A DNA stretch of 64,000 nt from Dehalococcoidia bacterium (GTDB lineage Bacteria; Chloroflexota; Dehalococcoidia; Bin125). A program made the position numbers and the translations under genes. Below, in pieces: positions 46,750 to 56,300 of this stretch. The stretch covers positions 310,001 through 374,000 of the forward strand of contig JAJEJC010000008.1 of NCBI GenBank assembly GCA_022828105.1, read 5' to 3'. Position 1 is the stretch's first letter; the number at the start of each line of letters is the position of its first letter. The notes under the pieces are model-generated. The model made no database searches and was not told the DNA's origin. It saw only the letters and a program-made list of their open reading frames with translations.

Positions 46750-47154
46750 TCAGTCGTGCGACTCGTCGGTTGGCTGCATGAAGGCCCAGCGATGGCCTTC
46801 AAGGTCGTTGGCTTCATACAATCGAGCGCCCCAGGGCTGGTCGACTGGTCCATAGCGTATCGCCGCGCCCGCCGCCTCGGCCCGCTGGAAGTGCGCATCG
46901 ACATCGTCGACATGGATCAGCACATGGCTGGGCAGCTCGTCAAGCAGCTTCGGCGAGCAGTACCCGCCGCCCTCGAACAGCGAGGCCAGCATCACCTGCG
47001 CGCCCTCAAGCGACAGCGACGCATGGACCACGCGCCCGTCGGGAATCGTCTGCACGTCCACCCGCTCGAATCCGAACACGCGGCAGAGCCACTCGATCGC
47101 AGCGTTGGCGTCCTCGTAGGCCAGGTAGGGGAACACCCGTTGCGATTCCGCCAT
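46750..47154 (-). CDS. VOC-family protein, array member 3
   Basis: 134 aa, ATG two bases after the preceding stop (TGA-CG-ATG), so translation is coupled. ESQRVFPYLAYEDANAAIEWLCRVFGFERVDVQTIPDGRVVHASLSLEG and VLIHVDDVDAHFQRAEAAGAAI, then DLEGHRWAFMQP, are VOC motifs. The C-terminus is short and ends soon after the last strand, unlike members 4 and 5, which carry an extra helix rich in Ala and Glu. Confidence 0.85.
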   Translation of the reverse strand: MAESQRVFPYLAYEDANAAIEWLCRVFGFERVDVQTIPDGRVVHASLSLEGAQVMLASLFEGGGYCSPKLLDELPSHVLIHVDDVDAHFQRAEAAGAAIRYGPVDQPWGARLYEANDLEGHRWAFMQPTDESHD

Positions 47155-47156
47155 CG

Positions 47157-47621
47157 TCAGCCCTCGTCGCTCGCGATCTTCAGCATCTCCGCCGCCGACT
47201 CGGTGTCCGGCACCTGCCTGAGCTGCTGCTGGAACGTCCAGCGGTGCCCCTCCAGGTCCTCGACCCAGTAGGTGCGACCGCCCCAGAATTGATCCGCCGG
47301 TTCCGCCAGGATGTTGGCGCCCTCGCCGCGCGCCCTCGCGTGGTGCGCATCGACATCGTCGACGTAGACCGTGATCTGCTGATGCAGCGCGGCCAGCTCG
47401 CGGGGCGACTTCGTGCCGGCCTCGTCGAACGGCGACGCCAGCATGATCTGCTCGCCGTTGAAGCCGAGTGCGGCATTGCCGATGCGGCCATCGCCGACTT
47501 CCATCCGCCGGATCTCCTGGAATCCAAACACGCGGCACAACCACTCGATGGCCGCAGGCGCGTCGGCGTAGGTGAGCGCCGGGACGATCCGCTGATGGCC
47601 CAAGTCGCTGTGATCCGGCAT
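47157..47621 (-). CDS. VOC-family protein, array member 2
   Basis: 154 aa if translation starts at ATG 47621 (MPDHSDLGHQ). Starts at 47639 or 47651 are also open, and none has a strong ribosome site. HQRIVPALTYADAPAAIEWLCRVFGFQEIRRMEVGDGRIGNAALGFNGEQIMLASPF and ITVYVDDVDAHHARARGEGANI, then DLEGHRWTFQQQLRQVPDTES, show the VOC fold plus the short C-terminal helix. Confidence 0.82.
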   Translation of the reverse strand: MPDHSDLGHQRIVPALTYADAPAAIEWLCRVFGFQEIRRMEVGDGRIGNAALGFNGEQIMLASPFDEAGTKSPRELAALHQQITVYVDDVDAHHARARGEGANILAEPADQFWGGRTYWVEDLEGHRWTFQQQLRQVPDTESAAEMLKIASDEG

Positions 47622-47719
47622 GGCAGCACCCAACGTCATCGAATCGCGCAATCGCGACTCACGTTAGCGCTTATATGTTCGGAAATGCAAGCGGGCCGCG
47701 ACGCGCGCTCACCAGGTTC

Positions 47720-48202
47720 TCACCAGGACTGCAGCCGCTTCCGGACTCCCTCCTGGGGCACCGACCGGACCCGCTCGAAGAAGCTCCACCAGTGGCCTTC
47801 CAGGTCCAGCGCGTGATACTCACGCAGACCCCAGAACTGGTCATCGAGCGGGAAGATGACTCCGACTCCTTCGCGCACCGCGCGATCGTAGTGTGCGTCG
47901 ACATCGGAAACGCGGACGTGAATCCGCGAGATCGAGTACGCACCCGGCTTGGCGGCTCGGTTGACGTACTGCGTCAACCTGGACGAGAGCATGATGACCT
48001 GACCCTCCAGCGAGAGCGCGGCGTGCGCGACCCGGCCGTCGGGGGTGGACAGGACTTCGTCCGGCGTGAAGCCGAAGGCGCGCCCGAGCCAGTCGATCGC
48101 CTCGGGCGCGTCGTTGTAGATCAGGTAGGGGAACACGCCCTGCCGGTCGACTCCCGCCTCGATGGAGGTCCGTTCCCGGTTCACGACTTGTGCATCGACC
48201 AT
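47720..48202 (-). CDS. VOC-family protein, array member 1
   Basis: 160 aa from ATG 48202 with AGAGGA upstream; the track's extra residues lie in the intergenic region. QGVFPYLIYNDAPEAIDWLGRAFGFTPDEVLSTPDGRVAHAALSLEGQVIMLSS, then IHVRVSDVDAHYDRAVREGVGVIFPLDDQFWGLREYHALDLEGHWWSFFER. It is the first gene of the array, with 98 bp before member 2, and is transcribed away from the acyl-CoA dehydrogenase gene. Confidence 0.85.
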   Translation of the reverse strand: MVDAQVVNRERTSIEAGVDRQGVFPYLIYNDAPEAIDWLGRAFGFTPDEVLSTPDGRVAHAALSLEGQVIMLSSRLTQYVNRAAKPGAYSISRIHVRVSDVDAHYDRAVREGVGVIFPLDDQFWGLREYHALDLEGHWWSFFERVRSVPQEGVRKRLQSW

Positions 48203-48514
48203 GTCATCGTCCTCTCCATAGTTGCAACCTCGAGCAGGTGCTCTGAGATCGAATGTAGAGGGCTGAACCGGTCGCGAATTCGTGAGCCGATTCACAAGTT
48301 CACAAAGGCTCAGACGCCGTGTAACCCACTTACCGCTTCACGTCCGCCGCCGCCCCGAAACGATGAGTTGCCGACCGTGAACCAATCGTTGCCTCGCCGT
48401 CTGGCGCGATAGGCGGGTATCCGATAGCCTCGTAACCGTTGCGCGTTCGCGCGTGCCCATTTCCAGCGCATAAGCGGACCCGTCTGCGGACGACGGGTCT
48501 CGACGGAGGATGAC
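48203..48514. promoter_or_regulatory. 312-bp divergent promoter region
   Basis: The gap between VOC array member 1 and the acyl-CoA dehydrogenase. GACCCGTC (48477-48484) and GACGGGTC (48492-48499) form an 8-bp hairpin with a 7-base loop, ending about 15 bases before the dehydrogenase ATG and just before its ribosome site (GGAGG). No convincing gene, RNA gene or paired promoter boxes are visible elsewhere in it. Confidence 0.5.
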
Positions 48515-49645
48515 ATGGACCTCGGACTGACTGAAGAGCAGGAACTGCTGAAGAATTTCGCCCGCGATTTCCTCACCAACGAGTGCACGGAAAAGCTCGT
48601 CCGCGACATGGAAGAGGACGAGCGCGGCTACACCGACGACCTCTGGAACGGCATGGCTAACCAGGGTTGGATGGGTCTGATCACCGCTGAGGAACTCGGC
48701 GGCGCCGGGCTCAACTTCCTCGACCTCTGCGTGCTGCTGGAGGAATTCGGCCGCGCACTGGTTCCGGGACCGTTCATCAACACCGTGCTCAGCTCCGGAC
48801 TCGTTGAGGCGGTAGGCAGCGACGCGCAGAAGCAGCAGTACTGCACCGCCGTTGCCGCCGGTCAGCACGTGATGACGCTCGCCCTGACCGAGCCATCGGC
48901 CCGCTTCGACAGCTCCGGCATCGAGGCCACCTGCGCGCCGGACGGCGACGGCTATGTGCTCAACGGCACCAAGCTGTTCATCCCCGACGCGCACGTCAGC
49001 GACACCATCGTCGTGGTCGCCCGCGCCGCGGGCTCGCAAGGCGACGAGGGCGTCTCGATGTTCCTCGTGCCCGGCAACGCCGAGGGCCTCTCGACCACCG
49101 TCCTGCAGACCATCGCCGCCGACAAGCAGTGCGAAGTCACGCTGAACAACGTTCGCGTCGGCGCAGACGCGCTGCTCGGCCCCGAGGGCGGCGCCTGGCC
49201 GATCATCGAGATCGCCAAGCGCTACTACACCGTCGCCTACTGCGCCTACATGGTCGGTCTGGCCCAGCGCGACTTCGAGATCTCGGTCGACTACGCCAAG
49301 GAGCGCATCCAGTTCGGCCGCCCGATCGGCTCATTCCAGGCGATCCAGCACAAGGCCGCCGACATGATCACCGACGTCGATGGTTCGCGCTTCATCATGT
49401 ACCGAGCCGCCTGGGCCGTGACCGAGGACGAGGACGACGCCGACTTGCAGGTCGCGATGGCCAAGGCCTGGTGCTCCGACGCCACCCGCCGTGTCGTGGC
49501 CCACGGTCAGCAGATCCACGGCGGCATCGGCTTCACCAAGGAGTACATCATCCAGCTCTACTTCCGCCGCCAGAAGATGGCCGAACTGATGTGGGGCGAC
49601 GCCGATCACCACCGCGAGAAGGTCGCCGAGCTGCTCGGCATCTAG
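48515..49645 (+). CDS. Acyl-CoA dehydrogenase family protein
   Basis: 376 aa FAD enzyme with N-terminal helical, middle beta and C-terminal helical domains. FAD/CoA region: MTLALTEPSARFDSSGI, then VLNGTKLFIPDAHVSDTIVVVA and ERIQFGRPIGSFQAIQHKAADM. At the place of the usual catalytic Glu (IYEGT in MCAD) it has IIQLYFRRQKMAELMWGDADHHRE, the pattern of subunits in heteromeric acyl-CoA dehydrogenases such as the steroid-type FadE pairs. No partner is adjacent. The 3'-end repeat and a terminator follow. Confidence 0.88.
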   Translation: MDLGLTEEQELLKNFARDFLTNECTEKLVRDMEEDERGYTDDLWNGMANQGWMGLITAEELGGAGLNFLDLCVLLEEFGRALVPGPFINTVLSSGLVEAVGSDAQKQQYCTAVAAGQHVMTLALTEPSARFDSSGIEATCAPDGDGYVLNGTKLFIPDAHVSDTIVVVARAAGSQGDEGVSMFLVPGNAEGLSTTVLQTIAADKQCEVTLNNVRVGADALLGPEGGAWPIIEIAKRYYTVAYCAYMVGLAQRDFEISVDYAKERIQFGRPIGSFQAIQHKAADMITDVDGSRFIMYRAAWAVTEDEDDADLQVAMAKAWCSDATRRVVAHGQQIHGGIGFTKEYIIQLYFRRQKMAELMWGDADHHREKVAELLGI

Positions 49646-49653
49646 CCAGCACC

Positions 49654-49684
49654 CAGTCCCTGCTTCACGCAGGGACCCGCTCGG
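49654..49684 (+). repeat. 3'-end repeat, copy 3
   Basis: CCAGTCCCTGCTTCACGCAGGGACCCGCTCGG begins 9 bases after the dehydrogenase stop. GTCCCTGC and GCAGGGAC give an 8-bp stem with a TTCAC loop, the best-preserved hairpin of the three copies. Confidence 0.7.
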
Positions 49685-49697
49685 CCAAGAACCCCTG

Positions 49698-49733
49698 AGA
49701 GGGCGACCCTTGCGGTCGCCCTCTTCTGGTTTG
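49698..49733. terminator. Intrinsic terminator between convergent genes
   Basis: AGAGGGCGACC and GGTCGCCCTCT form an 11-bp stem with a CTTGC loop (49698-49724), followed by TCTGGTTT on the plus strand. It lies between the acyl-CoA dehydrogenase and the convergent small membrane protein gene and could serve both. Confidence 0.75.
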
Positions 49734-49738
49734 CGCGG

Positions 49739-49945
49739 CTACTGTTCGGCGTCGACCCGCGACCTCTTGCGCAGGAACCACCAGCCGATCAACAGACCGA
49801 CCAGGCTCAGACCGATCGCCACGATGATCGCCGCAATCCACGTCCAGAGCGGCACGGAGTAGCGGCTGTGCGCGTCGGCAAGCGCGGGGGCAATCGTTGT
49901 CAGCCAGGCGGCGAGCGCCAGGCTGAGGGCGAAGATCCGACTCAT
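49739..49945 (-). CDS. Small membrane or secreted protein with one C-terminal TM helix
   Basis: 68 aa from ATG 49945, seven bases after GAGAGG; the track's longer version runs into the divergent gene. MSRIFALSLALAAWLTTIAPALADA is a signal peptide with a plausible cleavage after ADA. WTWIAAIIVAIGLSLVGLLIGWWFLRKRSR is a membrane helix followed by a positive tail, so the protein is probably anchored with a short outside part. It is 16 bp from the divergent membrane-protein gene. No recognised family. Confidence 0.7.
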   Translation of the reverse strand: MSRIFALSLALAAWLTTIAPALADAHSRYSVPLWTWIAAIIVAIGLSLVGLLIGWWFLRKRSRVDAEQ

Positions 49946-49961
49946 CGGATAGCCTCTCAAT

Positions 49962-50573
49962 ATGGCCCGCAGACGACGAAGGCGAAGCAAGGACGCGCCC
50001 GAACCGGCGCCGCCGAAGACGCGATCATCCATCGTCCGTCTCTCCTACCCCGATCAGGATACGCTCCGCCTGCGCACCTTCTGGTCGCCGTTGCCGAACT
50101 GGGCATACGGCGCGATCCCGGCAATTGCCTGCGCGCTCATCGCCATCGCGGCGTTCGGCGGCGACGACTGGCTGGGCGCCGCAGTGATTGGACTCGCTGC
50201 CGGATACTTCGGCGGCGGCATCATCTGGGCAATTCTCGGCGTGGTCGGCGGCGATGTGCTTGAGATTGACTTCGATCTGTCCGACGACATCGCGCGTGTG
50301 CACCAATCGATCCTCTGGGCATTCAACCGCGACTGGGACTTCGACCTCTACGACGTCGAGACCGTCACCATGACCGAGAAGCGGGCCCGTCCCATGCTGC
50401 TTCAGTTCGGCGGGTCGCACAGCGCCCACCTCGCGTTCTCCGACGGCCGGCAAATGCGAATCGGCCGCTTCCCCACGCATCAAGAGGCTCTCGATCTGGG
50501 CAGTGCCGTCGCCGATTTCATCGGCGTACAACTCGAGCGATCCGAGCGTGATCAGCGCGGAGCCGAGCGATGA
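49962..50573 (+). CDS. Membrane protein with PH-like C-terminal part
   Basis: 203 aa. An Arg/Lys-rich N-terminus precedes two hydrophobic helices (WAYGAIPAIACALIAIAAFG and WLGAAVIGLAAGYFGGGIIWAILGVVGG). The remainder (VLEIDFDLSDDIARVHQSILWAFNRDWDFDLYDVETVTMTEKRARPMLLQFG, then HLAFSDGRQMRIGRFPTHQEAL) is beta-rich and reads like a bacterial PH-type domain, which is inferred. The stop overlaps the next start (ATGA), so it is translationally coupled to the yqeK-like and ruvB genes. Confidence 0.7.
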   Translation: MARRRRRRSKDAPEPAPPKTRSSIVRLSYPDQDTLRLRTFWSPLPNWAYGAIPAIACALIAIAAFGGDDWLGAAVIGLAAGYFGGGIIWAILGVVGGDVLEIDFDLSDDIARVHQSILWAFNRDWDFDLYDVETVTMTEKRARPMLLQFGGSHSAHLAFSDGRQMRIGRFPTHQEALDLGSAVADFIGVQLERSERDQRGAER

Positions 50574-51166
50574 GCCCGACGCTGACGGATCCTGAGGAGA
50601 TCCGAGCGGCATTCGAGGTGGAGATGGCCAGCCGCCCGGGGAAACTTCAGAAGCACGTCAACCGAGTCGAACGCGGCGCGAGCCGGCTTGCGGCGATCCA
50701 CGAGCTCGACCGCGAAGTGTGCACCGCCGCCGCGGCCGGTCACGACCTGTTCCGCCACTGCAGCGACGCCGAACTGCTCGCGCTGTCACGGCACTACCGA
50801 GTGACCATTGGCCGCGACGAGGAGGACGCTCCGATCATTCTCCACGGCCCGCTCGCAAGCGCCTACTCGCGGGACGTGCTCGGCGTCGATCACGAGATCA
50901 TCCTCGACGCCATTGCCTTCCACACCACCGCGCATCCCGAATTCTCCGCCGAGGCCCTGGCCGTGTTCCTCGCCGACAAGATCGACCCGAGGAAAGTACA
51001 GCGTGATCCCGGACTCGCCGCCGTCGCGGCTGCCGCTGAGCAGGACCTCCATGCCGCCGCCGCGCTCTTCCTCGAGCGCCGCCTGTCCGTTCAGCTCAAC
51101 AGCGGCCAAACGTTGCACCCGCTGGCCGTCGCCAGTCGCAACGCCTTCCTGCGGCGCTTGACATGA
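50570..51166 (+). CDS. YqeK-like HD hydrolase
   Basis: 198 aa. HD metal residues: His29 in [16 protein letters not shown], His58-Asp59 in AAAGHDLFR, and later [50 protein letters not shown]. This is the order seen in YqeK, which cleaves diadenosine tetraphosphate symmetrically. It begins in an ATGA overlap with the membrane protein gene and ends in an ATGA overlap with ruvB, an unusual placement next to recombination functions. Confidence 0.8.
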   Translation: MSPTLTDPEEIRAAFEVEMASRPGKLQKHVNRVERGASRLAAIHELDREVCTAAAAGHDLFRHCSDAELLALSRHYRVTIGRDEEDAPIILHGPLASAYSRDVLGVDHEIILDAIAFHTTAHPEFSAEALAVFLADKIDPRKVQRDPGLAAVAAAAEQDLHAAAALFLERRLSVQLNSGQTLHPLAVASRNAFLRRLT

Positions 51167-52242
51167 CCACGGCAGACGAGGACACCGGCGCAACCAGCGA
51201 CGAGGGCGCGGCCGTCGGACGAGTGATCGACGGGGCCGAGTCCGAACCCGACATCCAGGATCGCGCCCTGCGTCCTGCGCGGCTTGAGGACTTCGTCGGC
51301 CAAACGACGGTGCACGAATCGATTCGCATCGCCGTCGACGCCGCGCGCGGCCGCGACGAAGCGCTCGACCACCTGTTGCTCTACGGTCCGCCCGGACTGG
51401 GCAAGACCACGCTCGCGCGGATCGTCGCCCGCGAGCTCGGGGTCAACCTTCGTCCGACCAGCGGGCCCGCAATCCAGCGCGCCGGCGACATCGCCGCGAT
51501 CCTGACCACGATGCAGACCCACGACGTGCTCTTCATCGACGAGATCCACCGCGTGCCGCGCTCGGCCGAAGAGGTGCTCTACTCGGCGATGGAGGACTTC
51601 CAGCTCTTCATGATGATCGGCAGCGGTCCTGCCGCCCGCAGCGTGCAGCTCTCGGTCAAACCCTTCACGCTGATCGGCGCGACCACCCGCTATGCGATGA
51701 TCTCGCCGCCCTTGCGCGATCGCTTCGGCATGGTCCAGCGACTCGACTTCTACAACACCGACGAACTCGAGCAGGTCATCGTTCGATCTGCCGCCGCGCT
51801 CGAGGTCGAGTTGCAGCCCGCCGGCGCGCGCGCGCTGGCCGAGCGAGCCCGTGGTACGCCGAGGGTCGCCAACCGGCTGTTGCGCCGCGTGCGCGATTAC
51901 GCCGAGGTCCGCGCCGACGGCGTGATCACGCGGCAGGTCGCGGACCAAGCGCTGCGAGGTCTCCGCGTGGACGAACTCGGCTTGGACGAGCACGACCGCA
52001 ACCTGCTGCGGGCCCTGATCGAGGGCTTCAACGGAGGACCGGTCGGCCTCGACACCCTCGCCGCCTCAATCGCGGAGGACGCCGACACCGTCATGGATGT
52101 CTACGAGCCCTACCTGATTCAGCTCGGCTTCCTCGCCCGAACCCCTCGTGGCCGGGTCGCCATGCCCGCCGCCTGGACGCACCTGGGGCTCACGCAAAAG
52201 AACTCGCCCCCCGACCAGGGAGCCTTGTTCGAGTCCGTCTAG
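51163..52242 (+). CDS. ruvB: Holliday-junction branch-migration helicase RuvB
   Basis: 359 aa. An N-terminal tail of about 30 residues is longer than usual, then [17 protein letters not shown], Walker [14 protein letters not shown] (75-82), Walker [24 protein letters not shown], sensor [18 protein letters not shown], and the winged helix [33 protein letters not shown]. The hexamer drives branch migration with RuvA; ruvA and ruvC are not in this window. The stop shares CTAG with the convergent ABC transporter gene. Confidence 0.95.
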   Translation: MTTADEDTGATSDEGAAVGRVIDGAESEPDIQDRALRPARLEDFVGQTTVHESIRIAVDAARGRDEALDHLLLYGPPGLGKTTLARIVARELGVNLRPTSGPAIQRAGDIAAILTTMQTHDVLFIDEIHRVPRSAEEVLYSAMEDFQLFMMIGSGPAARSVQLSVKPFTLIGATTRYAMISPPLRDRFGMVQRLDFYNTDELEQVIVRSAAALEVELQPAGARALAERARGTPRVANRLLRRVRDYAEVRADGVITRQVADQALRGLRVDELGLDEHDRNLLRALIEGFNGGPVGLDTLAASIAEDADTVMDVYEPYLIQLGFLARTPRGRVAMPAAWTHLGLTQKNSPPDQGALFESV

Positions 52243-54254
52243 TCCAACGCCAGCGCCGGCTCGCTTGAATCCGTGCGCGAGCCTGTCCCGTTCGTCCCGT
52301 TGCGGCCGTTCGCGCTTGTCCGTTCCCGCATCCGGTCGAGCACCGCCAGCGCCGCATCCTCGTCGAACTCGACCGACTCCTGCGCCGCGTACATCATCCG
52401 GTAGAGCTTGGCGTAGTAGCCGTCCTCGATCCGGAGCAGTTCCTCGTGCGTGCCCTGCTCCATGATCCGGCCATACTCCAGCACGATGATCCGGTCGACT
52501 GAGCGAATCGTCGACAGCCGGTGCGCGATCACGAACGCCGTCCGACCGCGCAGCACGCGCGCGATCGCCTGCTGGATCAGCGCCTCGGTCTGCGAGTCCA
52601 CGTTCGCCGTCGCCTCGTCCAGGATCAGGATGCGTGGATCGCTGAGGATCGCTCGGGCGAACGCGACGAGCTGACGCTGCCCAATCGAGAGGTTCTGCGC
52701 CCGTTCCGCCAACGGCGTGTCATAGCTCTGCGGCAATCGCTCGATCCACTCGTCGGCGCCCACTACTCGGGCTGCATCAATCGCCTGCTCGCGGGTCGCG
52801 CCGAGATTGCCGTACATGATGTTGTCCAGCACCGTGCCCGAGAACAGGAACGGATCCTGCAGGACCACACCCACGCGCTGGACCAGCGACGCCCGCGTGA
52901 CCTCGCGCACGTCGTGCCCGTCGATCCGCACCTCACCCTCGGTCACCTCGTAGTTGCGGGTGATCAGCGAGGTGATCGAGGTCTTGCCCGCACCGGTCTC
53001 TCCGACCAGCGCGACCGTCTCGCCCGGCTGCACTTCCAGGTCGAGGTCGAACAGCACCCGCACGCCGTCGACGTATTCGAGCGACACGTTGTCGAAGTGG
53101 ACGTGCCCGGCGATGTCCGGCAGATCCTCCGCGTTGGGCGCGTCCTCGATCTCGGGCTCGGTGTCGAGCACTTCGAAGACCCGCTCCGCTCCGGCCATCG
53201 CGCGCTGGAACATCGTGTACTGCAAGACCAGGTCGCGGACCGGGTCGAAGAAGCGTTGGATGCCGATGGCAAAGGCGATGATCGCCGCCACGCCGACCGC
53301 CTCATCCAGATTTCCGCCGCTCAGACGCACCGCCGCGACCACGATGATCAGCGCCGTGGCCAGCGCGATCAGGATTTCCACCAGCGGCATGATCGCCGCC
53401 GAGAGCAGTCCCGCCCGCCGCGTCGCGCGCAGGTTCCAGTTGTTGATCCGGTCGAAGCGCTTGGCATTCTCCGACTCTCGGTTCAGGCTCTGCACCACGC
53501 GAACGCCGTTGAGGTCCTCGTTCAAGGTCGAGTTCACCGCCGCAATCGCCACGCGCGTCTCGAGGAACGCCATCCGCGCGCGTTTGCTCCACCAGGCCAT
53601 CGAGACGATCAGGATCGGCAGCACGGCGAACGCCACGAGCGCGAGTTGCCAGTCAATGAACAGCATCACCGCCATGATGATCGCCAGACCGAAGATGTCG
53701 CCGATCACGGTCAGCACGCCCGAAGTCAGCATCTCCTGCAACACCTGCACGTCCGACGTCACGCGAGACATGATCGCCCCGACTTCGCCGCGGTCGTAGA
53801 AGCGATGTTCCAATTTCATCAGGTGATCAAACACGTCCTGGCGCATCCGCCTCAGGATCGGGTGGCCCACGTTGGCCATCAGCCATTGACGCAGGAACTC
53901 GGCGCCCCAGGACACCATCACGATCGCGCCGAACGCGATCGCGATGCGGTCCAGTTCGGAGAGAATCCCGTTCTCCAGCGCGCCTTGCAGCGCCTGGTAG
54001 ACGACCAGCACCTGGATATTGAATGCCACGGCGAAGAACGCATTGGCCACGATTGCCGCGCCCAGGCGCTTCTTGTGCGGGCCGATGTAGCGGCCGAAGC
54101 GTCGCACGAGCCGCGGGTTGTAGAGCGTGCCGTATTCCTTGTCCCAGCCGTCGGCCATCGATGCCGAACTCGCCCAGGCGCTGCGCGGACCATGCCCGCC
54201 GCCGCCCAGGTTGGAGGTCCAGCCTCCGGCCATGCCGCCGCCCATCATGCCCAT
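52239..54254 (-). CDS. Heterodimeric ABC exporter half, canonical-site subunit
   Basis: 671 aa: a six-helix type IV transmembrane domain followed by the nucleotide-binding domain. Walker [10 protein letters not shown], signature LSIGQRQL (not LSGGQ), Walker [13 protein letters not shown] with catalytic Glu, switch His in IAHRLST. The N-terminus [22 protein letters not shown] is Gly/Met-rich, and a hydrophilic tail of about 60 residues ends the protein. The gene starts directly after the partner gene's stop (TAG then ATG). Together they likely export lipids, peptides or drugs. Confidence 0.92.
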   Translation of the reverse strand: MGMMGGGMAGGWTSNLGGGGHGPRSAWASSASMADGWDKEYGTLYNPRLVRRFGRYIGPHKKRLGAAIVANAFFAVAFNIQVLVVYQALQGALENGILSELDRIAIAFGAIVMVSWGAEFLRQWLMANVGHPILRRMRQDVFDHLMKLEHRFYDRGEVGAIMSRVTSDVQVLQEMLTSGVLTVIGDIFGLAIIMAVMLFIDWQLALVAFAVLPILIVSMAWWSKRARMAFLETRVAIAAVNSTLNEDLNGVRVVQSLNRESENAKRFDRINNWNLRATRRAGLLSAAIMPLVEILIALATALIIVVAAVRLSGGNLDEAVGVAAIIAFAIGIQRFFDPVRDLVLQYTMFQRAMAGAERVFEVLDTEPEIEDAPNAEDLPDIAGHVHFDNVSLEYVDGVRVLFDLDLEVQPGETVALVGETGAGKTSITSLITRNYEVTEGEVRIDGHDVREVTRASLVQRVGVVLQDPFLFSGTVLDNIMYGNLGATREQAIDAARVVGADEWIERLPQSYDTPLAERAQNLSIGQRQLVAFARAILSDPRILILDEATANVDSQTEALIQQAIARVLRGRTAFVIAHRLSTIRSVDRIIVLEYGRIMEQGTHEELLRIEDGYYAKLYRMMYAAQESVEFDEDAALAVLDRMRERTSANGRNGTNGTGSRTDSSEPALALD

Positions 54255-56129
54255 CTAGCCGCTCCCGCCCGCTGCCGCGACCGCTTCGGCCGGCTCGGCC
54301 TCGTGAGCGCCGGCCGACTCCTGATCGCGCAGCTCCAACTCGTAGATCTCGCGGTACAGCCCGCCCTGCTGCAGCAGTTCGTCGTGCTTGCCGCGCTGGA
54401 CGATCCGGCCCTGGTCGAGGACCAGGATCTGGTCGGCCTCGCGCAGCGAGCGCAGCCGGTGGGCAATCACGAACGTCGTCCGGCCACGCATCAGCGCCGC
54501 CATCGCCTGCTGGATTTCAAACTCGGTGGCCGCGTCCACCGACGAGGTCGAGTCGTCGAAGATCAACACGCGCGGGTCCATCAGCAACGCCCGGGCGATT
54601 GCGATCCGCTGTTTCTGCCCACCAGAGAAGTTCGCCCCGCGCTCGCCGACCCAGGTGTCGTACTGCTCCGGCAGGCGGTTGATGAAGTTATGGATTCGGG
54701 CCAGCTTGGCCGCCGCTTCGATCTCCTCGTCGGTCGCGTCGGGCCGGCCATAGGCGATGTTTTCCTTCAGCGTCGCCGCAAACAGGAAGACTTCCTGCTG
54801 CACAATCGCGACCTGCCGGCGCAGCGCCTCCAGCGGCCAGTCGCGCACGTCCTGGTCGTCGAAGGTCACCCGACCGGTGCTCACGTCGTAGAAGCGAGGG
54901 ATCAGGTTGACGACGGTGGTCTTGCCGCTGCCGGTCAATCCCAACAGCGCGATCAGCTCACCCGGCTTGGCCTCGAAGTCGATGTTGCCCAGCACCGGCG
55001 AGCGCGGGTCGTAGGCGAAACTGACGCCCTCGAACTTGATGTGACCCTGGGGACGCTCCGGAGCGACCGCCTCGGGGTTGTCCTGCACTTCCGATTCCTG
55101 GTCGAGGATTTCAAAGATGCGCATCCCGGCGGTGGCCGCGCGCGGCACCATCATCACCATCCAGCCCAGCCCGCGAATCGGCATCTGCAGGATGGTCAAG
55201 AACATCAGGAACATGGTCAGCTCGCCGACCGTGAAGTTGCCGTTCACGACTTCCCGCCCGCCGTACCAGATCGTCAGCACGATCGCCGCCGCGCCCAGCA
55301 TCGTCATCAGCGGCATGTTGACCGCCTGCACCATCGAGGCGTCATAGGACCGCTGCTGCAGCCAGCCCGCCGCGCGGCCGAACTTCTGACCCTCGAACTC
55401 CGCCCGCCCGAACGCCTTGACCACTCGGATTCCCGACAGCGCCTCTTGCAGCACCGTGCCCAGTTGTGCCTGCGACTCCTGCACATCGTTCCAGATCGGC
55501 CGCAGCCGCCGCGCCACAAACGCGGAACGCGCGGCGATCAGGATCATGATCCCCCAGACCATCAAGGCCAGCGGCCAGTTGATCAGCAGCATGATCACCA
55601 GCGTGCCGACGCCCAGCACCAGCGTGAACGAGAGCTGGACGCCGCCGAAGTTGATGAACATCCGCACGACTTCCACATCCTGCGTCGCGCGGACCATGAT
55701 CTGACCCGTCTCGGCGCCGTCGTGATAGCGGAATGAGAGCGTCTGCAAGCGCTGATAGATGGCGTTGCGCAGGTCGTAGGCGACGGTCTGCCCAACCCAC
55801 TCGGCCAGGTAGCGCTGGACGAACATCGACGTCCCGCGCAACACCGCCGCGCCGACCAGCGCCAGGCCGGCCACCGCGACCAGCCAGCCGGTGATCGCGA
55901 TCACCGTGTCGCCGTTGACGATCTCCGTCGAAATCGCGGTGTCAATCGCCCAGCGCAGCAACCACGGCGTCGCGATTGCGAACGCCGCCGTCGCCAGGAT
56001 CGCGATTGCGGTGACCGACAAGCCCTTCCAATAGGGAAGCGCAAAGCGCAGCACGCGGCCGATGACGAGGATGGAGATCGGAACGCGCAGGCCGCGAGAA
56101 GGCTGTACGTCTGCAGTCAGTGCGGTCAA
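54255..56129 (-). CDS. Heterodimeric ABC exporter half, degenerate-site subunit
   Basis: 624 aa. Type IV exporter fold with Walker A GLTGSGKTT, signature FSGGQKQR and Walker B VLIFDDSTSSVD, where the catalytic Glu is Asp, as in the degenerate site of heterodimers such as TM287/288. Switch His is in IAHRLRSL. A TTG start is chosen because GGAG lies 6 bases upstream and no better start is near. It is the first gene of the exporter operon. Confidence 0.92.
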   Translation of the reverse strand: MTALTADVQPSRGLRVPISILVIGRVLRFALPYWKGLSVTAIAILATAAFAIATPWLLRWAIDTAISTEIVNGDTVIAITGWLVAVAGLALVGAAVLRGTSMFVQRYLAEWVGQTVAYDLRNAIYQRLQTLSFRYHDGAETGQIMVRATQDVEVVRMFINFGGVQLSFTLVLGVGTLVIMLLINWPLALMVWGIMILIAARSAFVARRLRPIWNDVQESQAQLGTVLQEALSGIRVVKAFGRAEFEGQKFGRAAGWLQQRSYDASMVQAVNMPLMTMLGAAAIVLTIWYGGREVVNGNFTVGELTMFLMFLTILQMPIRGLGWMVMMVPRAATAGMRIFEILDQESEVQDNPEAVAPERPQGHIKFEGVSFAYDPRSPVLGNIDFEAKPGELIALLGLTGSGKTTVVNLIPRFYDVSTGRVTFDDQDVRDWPLEALRRQVAIVQQEVFLFAATLKENIAYGRPDATDEEIEAAAKLARIHNFINRLPEQYDTWVGERGANFSGGQKQRIAIARALLMDPRVLIFDDSTSSVDAATEFEIQQAMAALMRGRTTFVIAHRLRSLREADQILVLDQGRIVQRGKHDELLQQGGLYREIYELELRDQESAGAHEAEPAEAVAAAGGSG

Positions 56130-56208
56130 TTTCGGCTCCCGAGCGGGCGGCTGTCAGATACCGCCACGGCGTCGGTACGCCGCTCAGACTCATTCATAGT
56201 TCAAGCGC

Positions 56209-56214
56209 ATTATA
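56209..56214 (-). promoter_or_regulatory. Candidate -10 box of the ABC exporter operon
   Basis: TATAAT on the minus strand, about 80 bases upstream of the TTG start. No good -35 box is seen at the usual spacing, so the assignment is tentative. Confidence 0.35.
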
Positions 56215-56300
56215 GTGGTCCGCCGCATACACGACACGCGGCAAGTCCGATCGGGTTAACTCGGACGCAGTCAACGCCGCCCCAACTCCAGCGCACACGC

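Noticed and set aside
52521-55736. 1071-aa plus-strand ORF
   Set aside because: Antisense to both ABC exporter genes; composition (Arg/His/Gln-rich) is that of a reverse-frame artefact.
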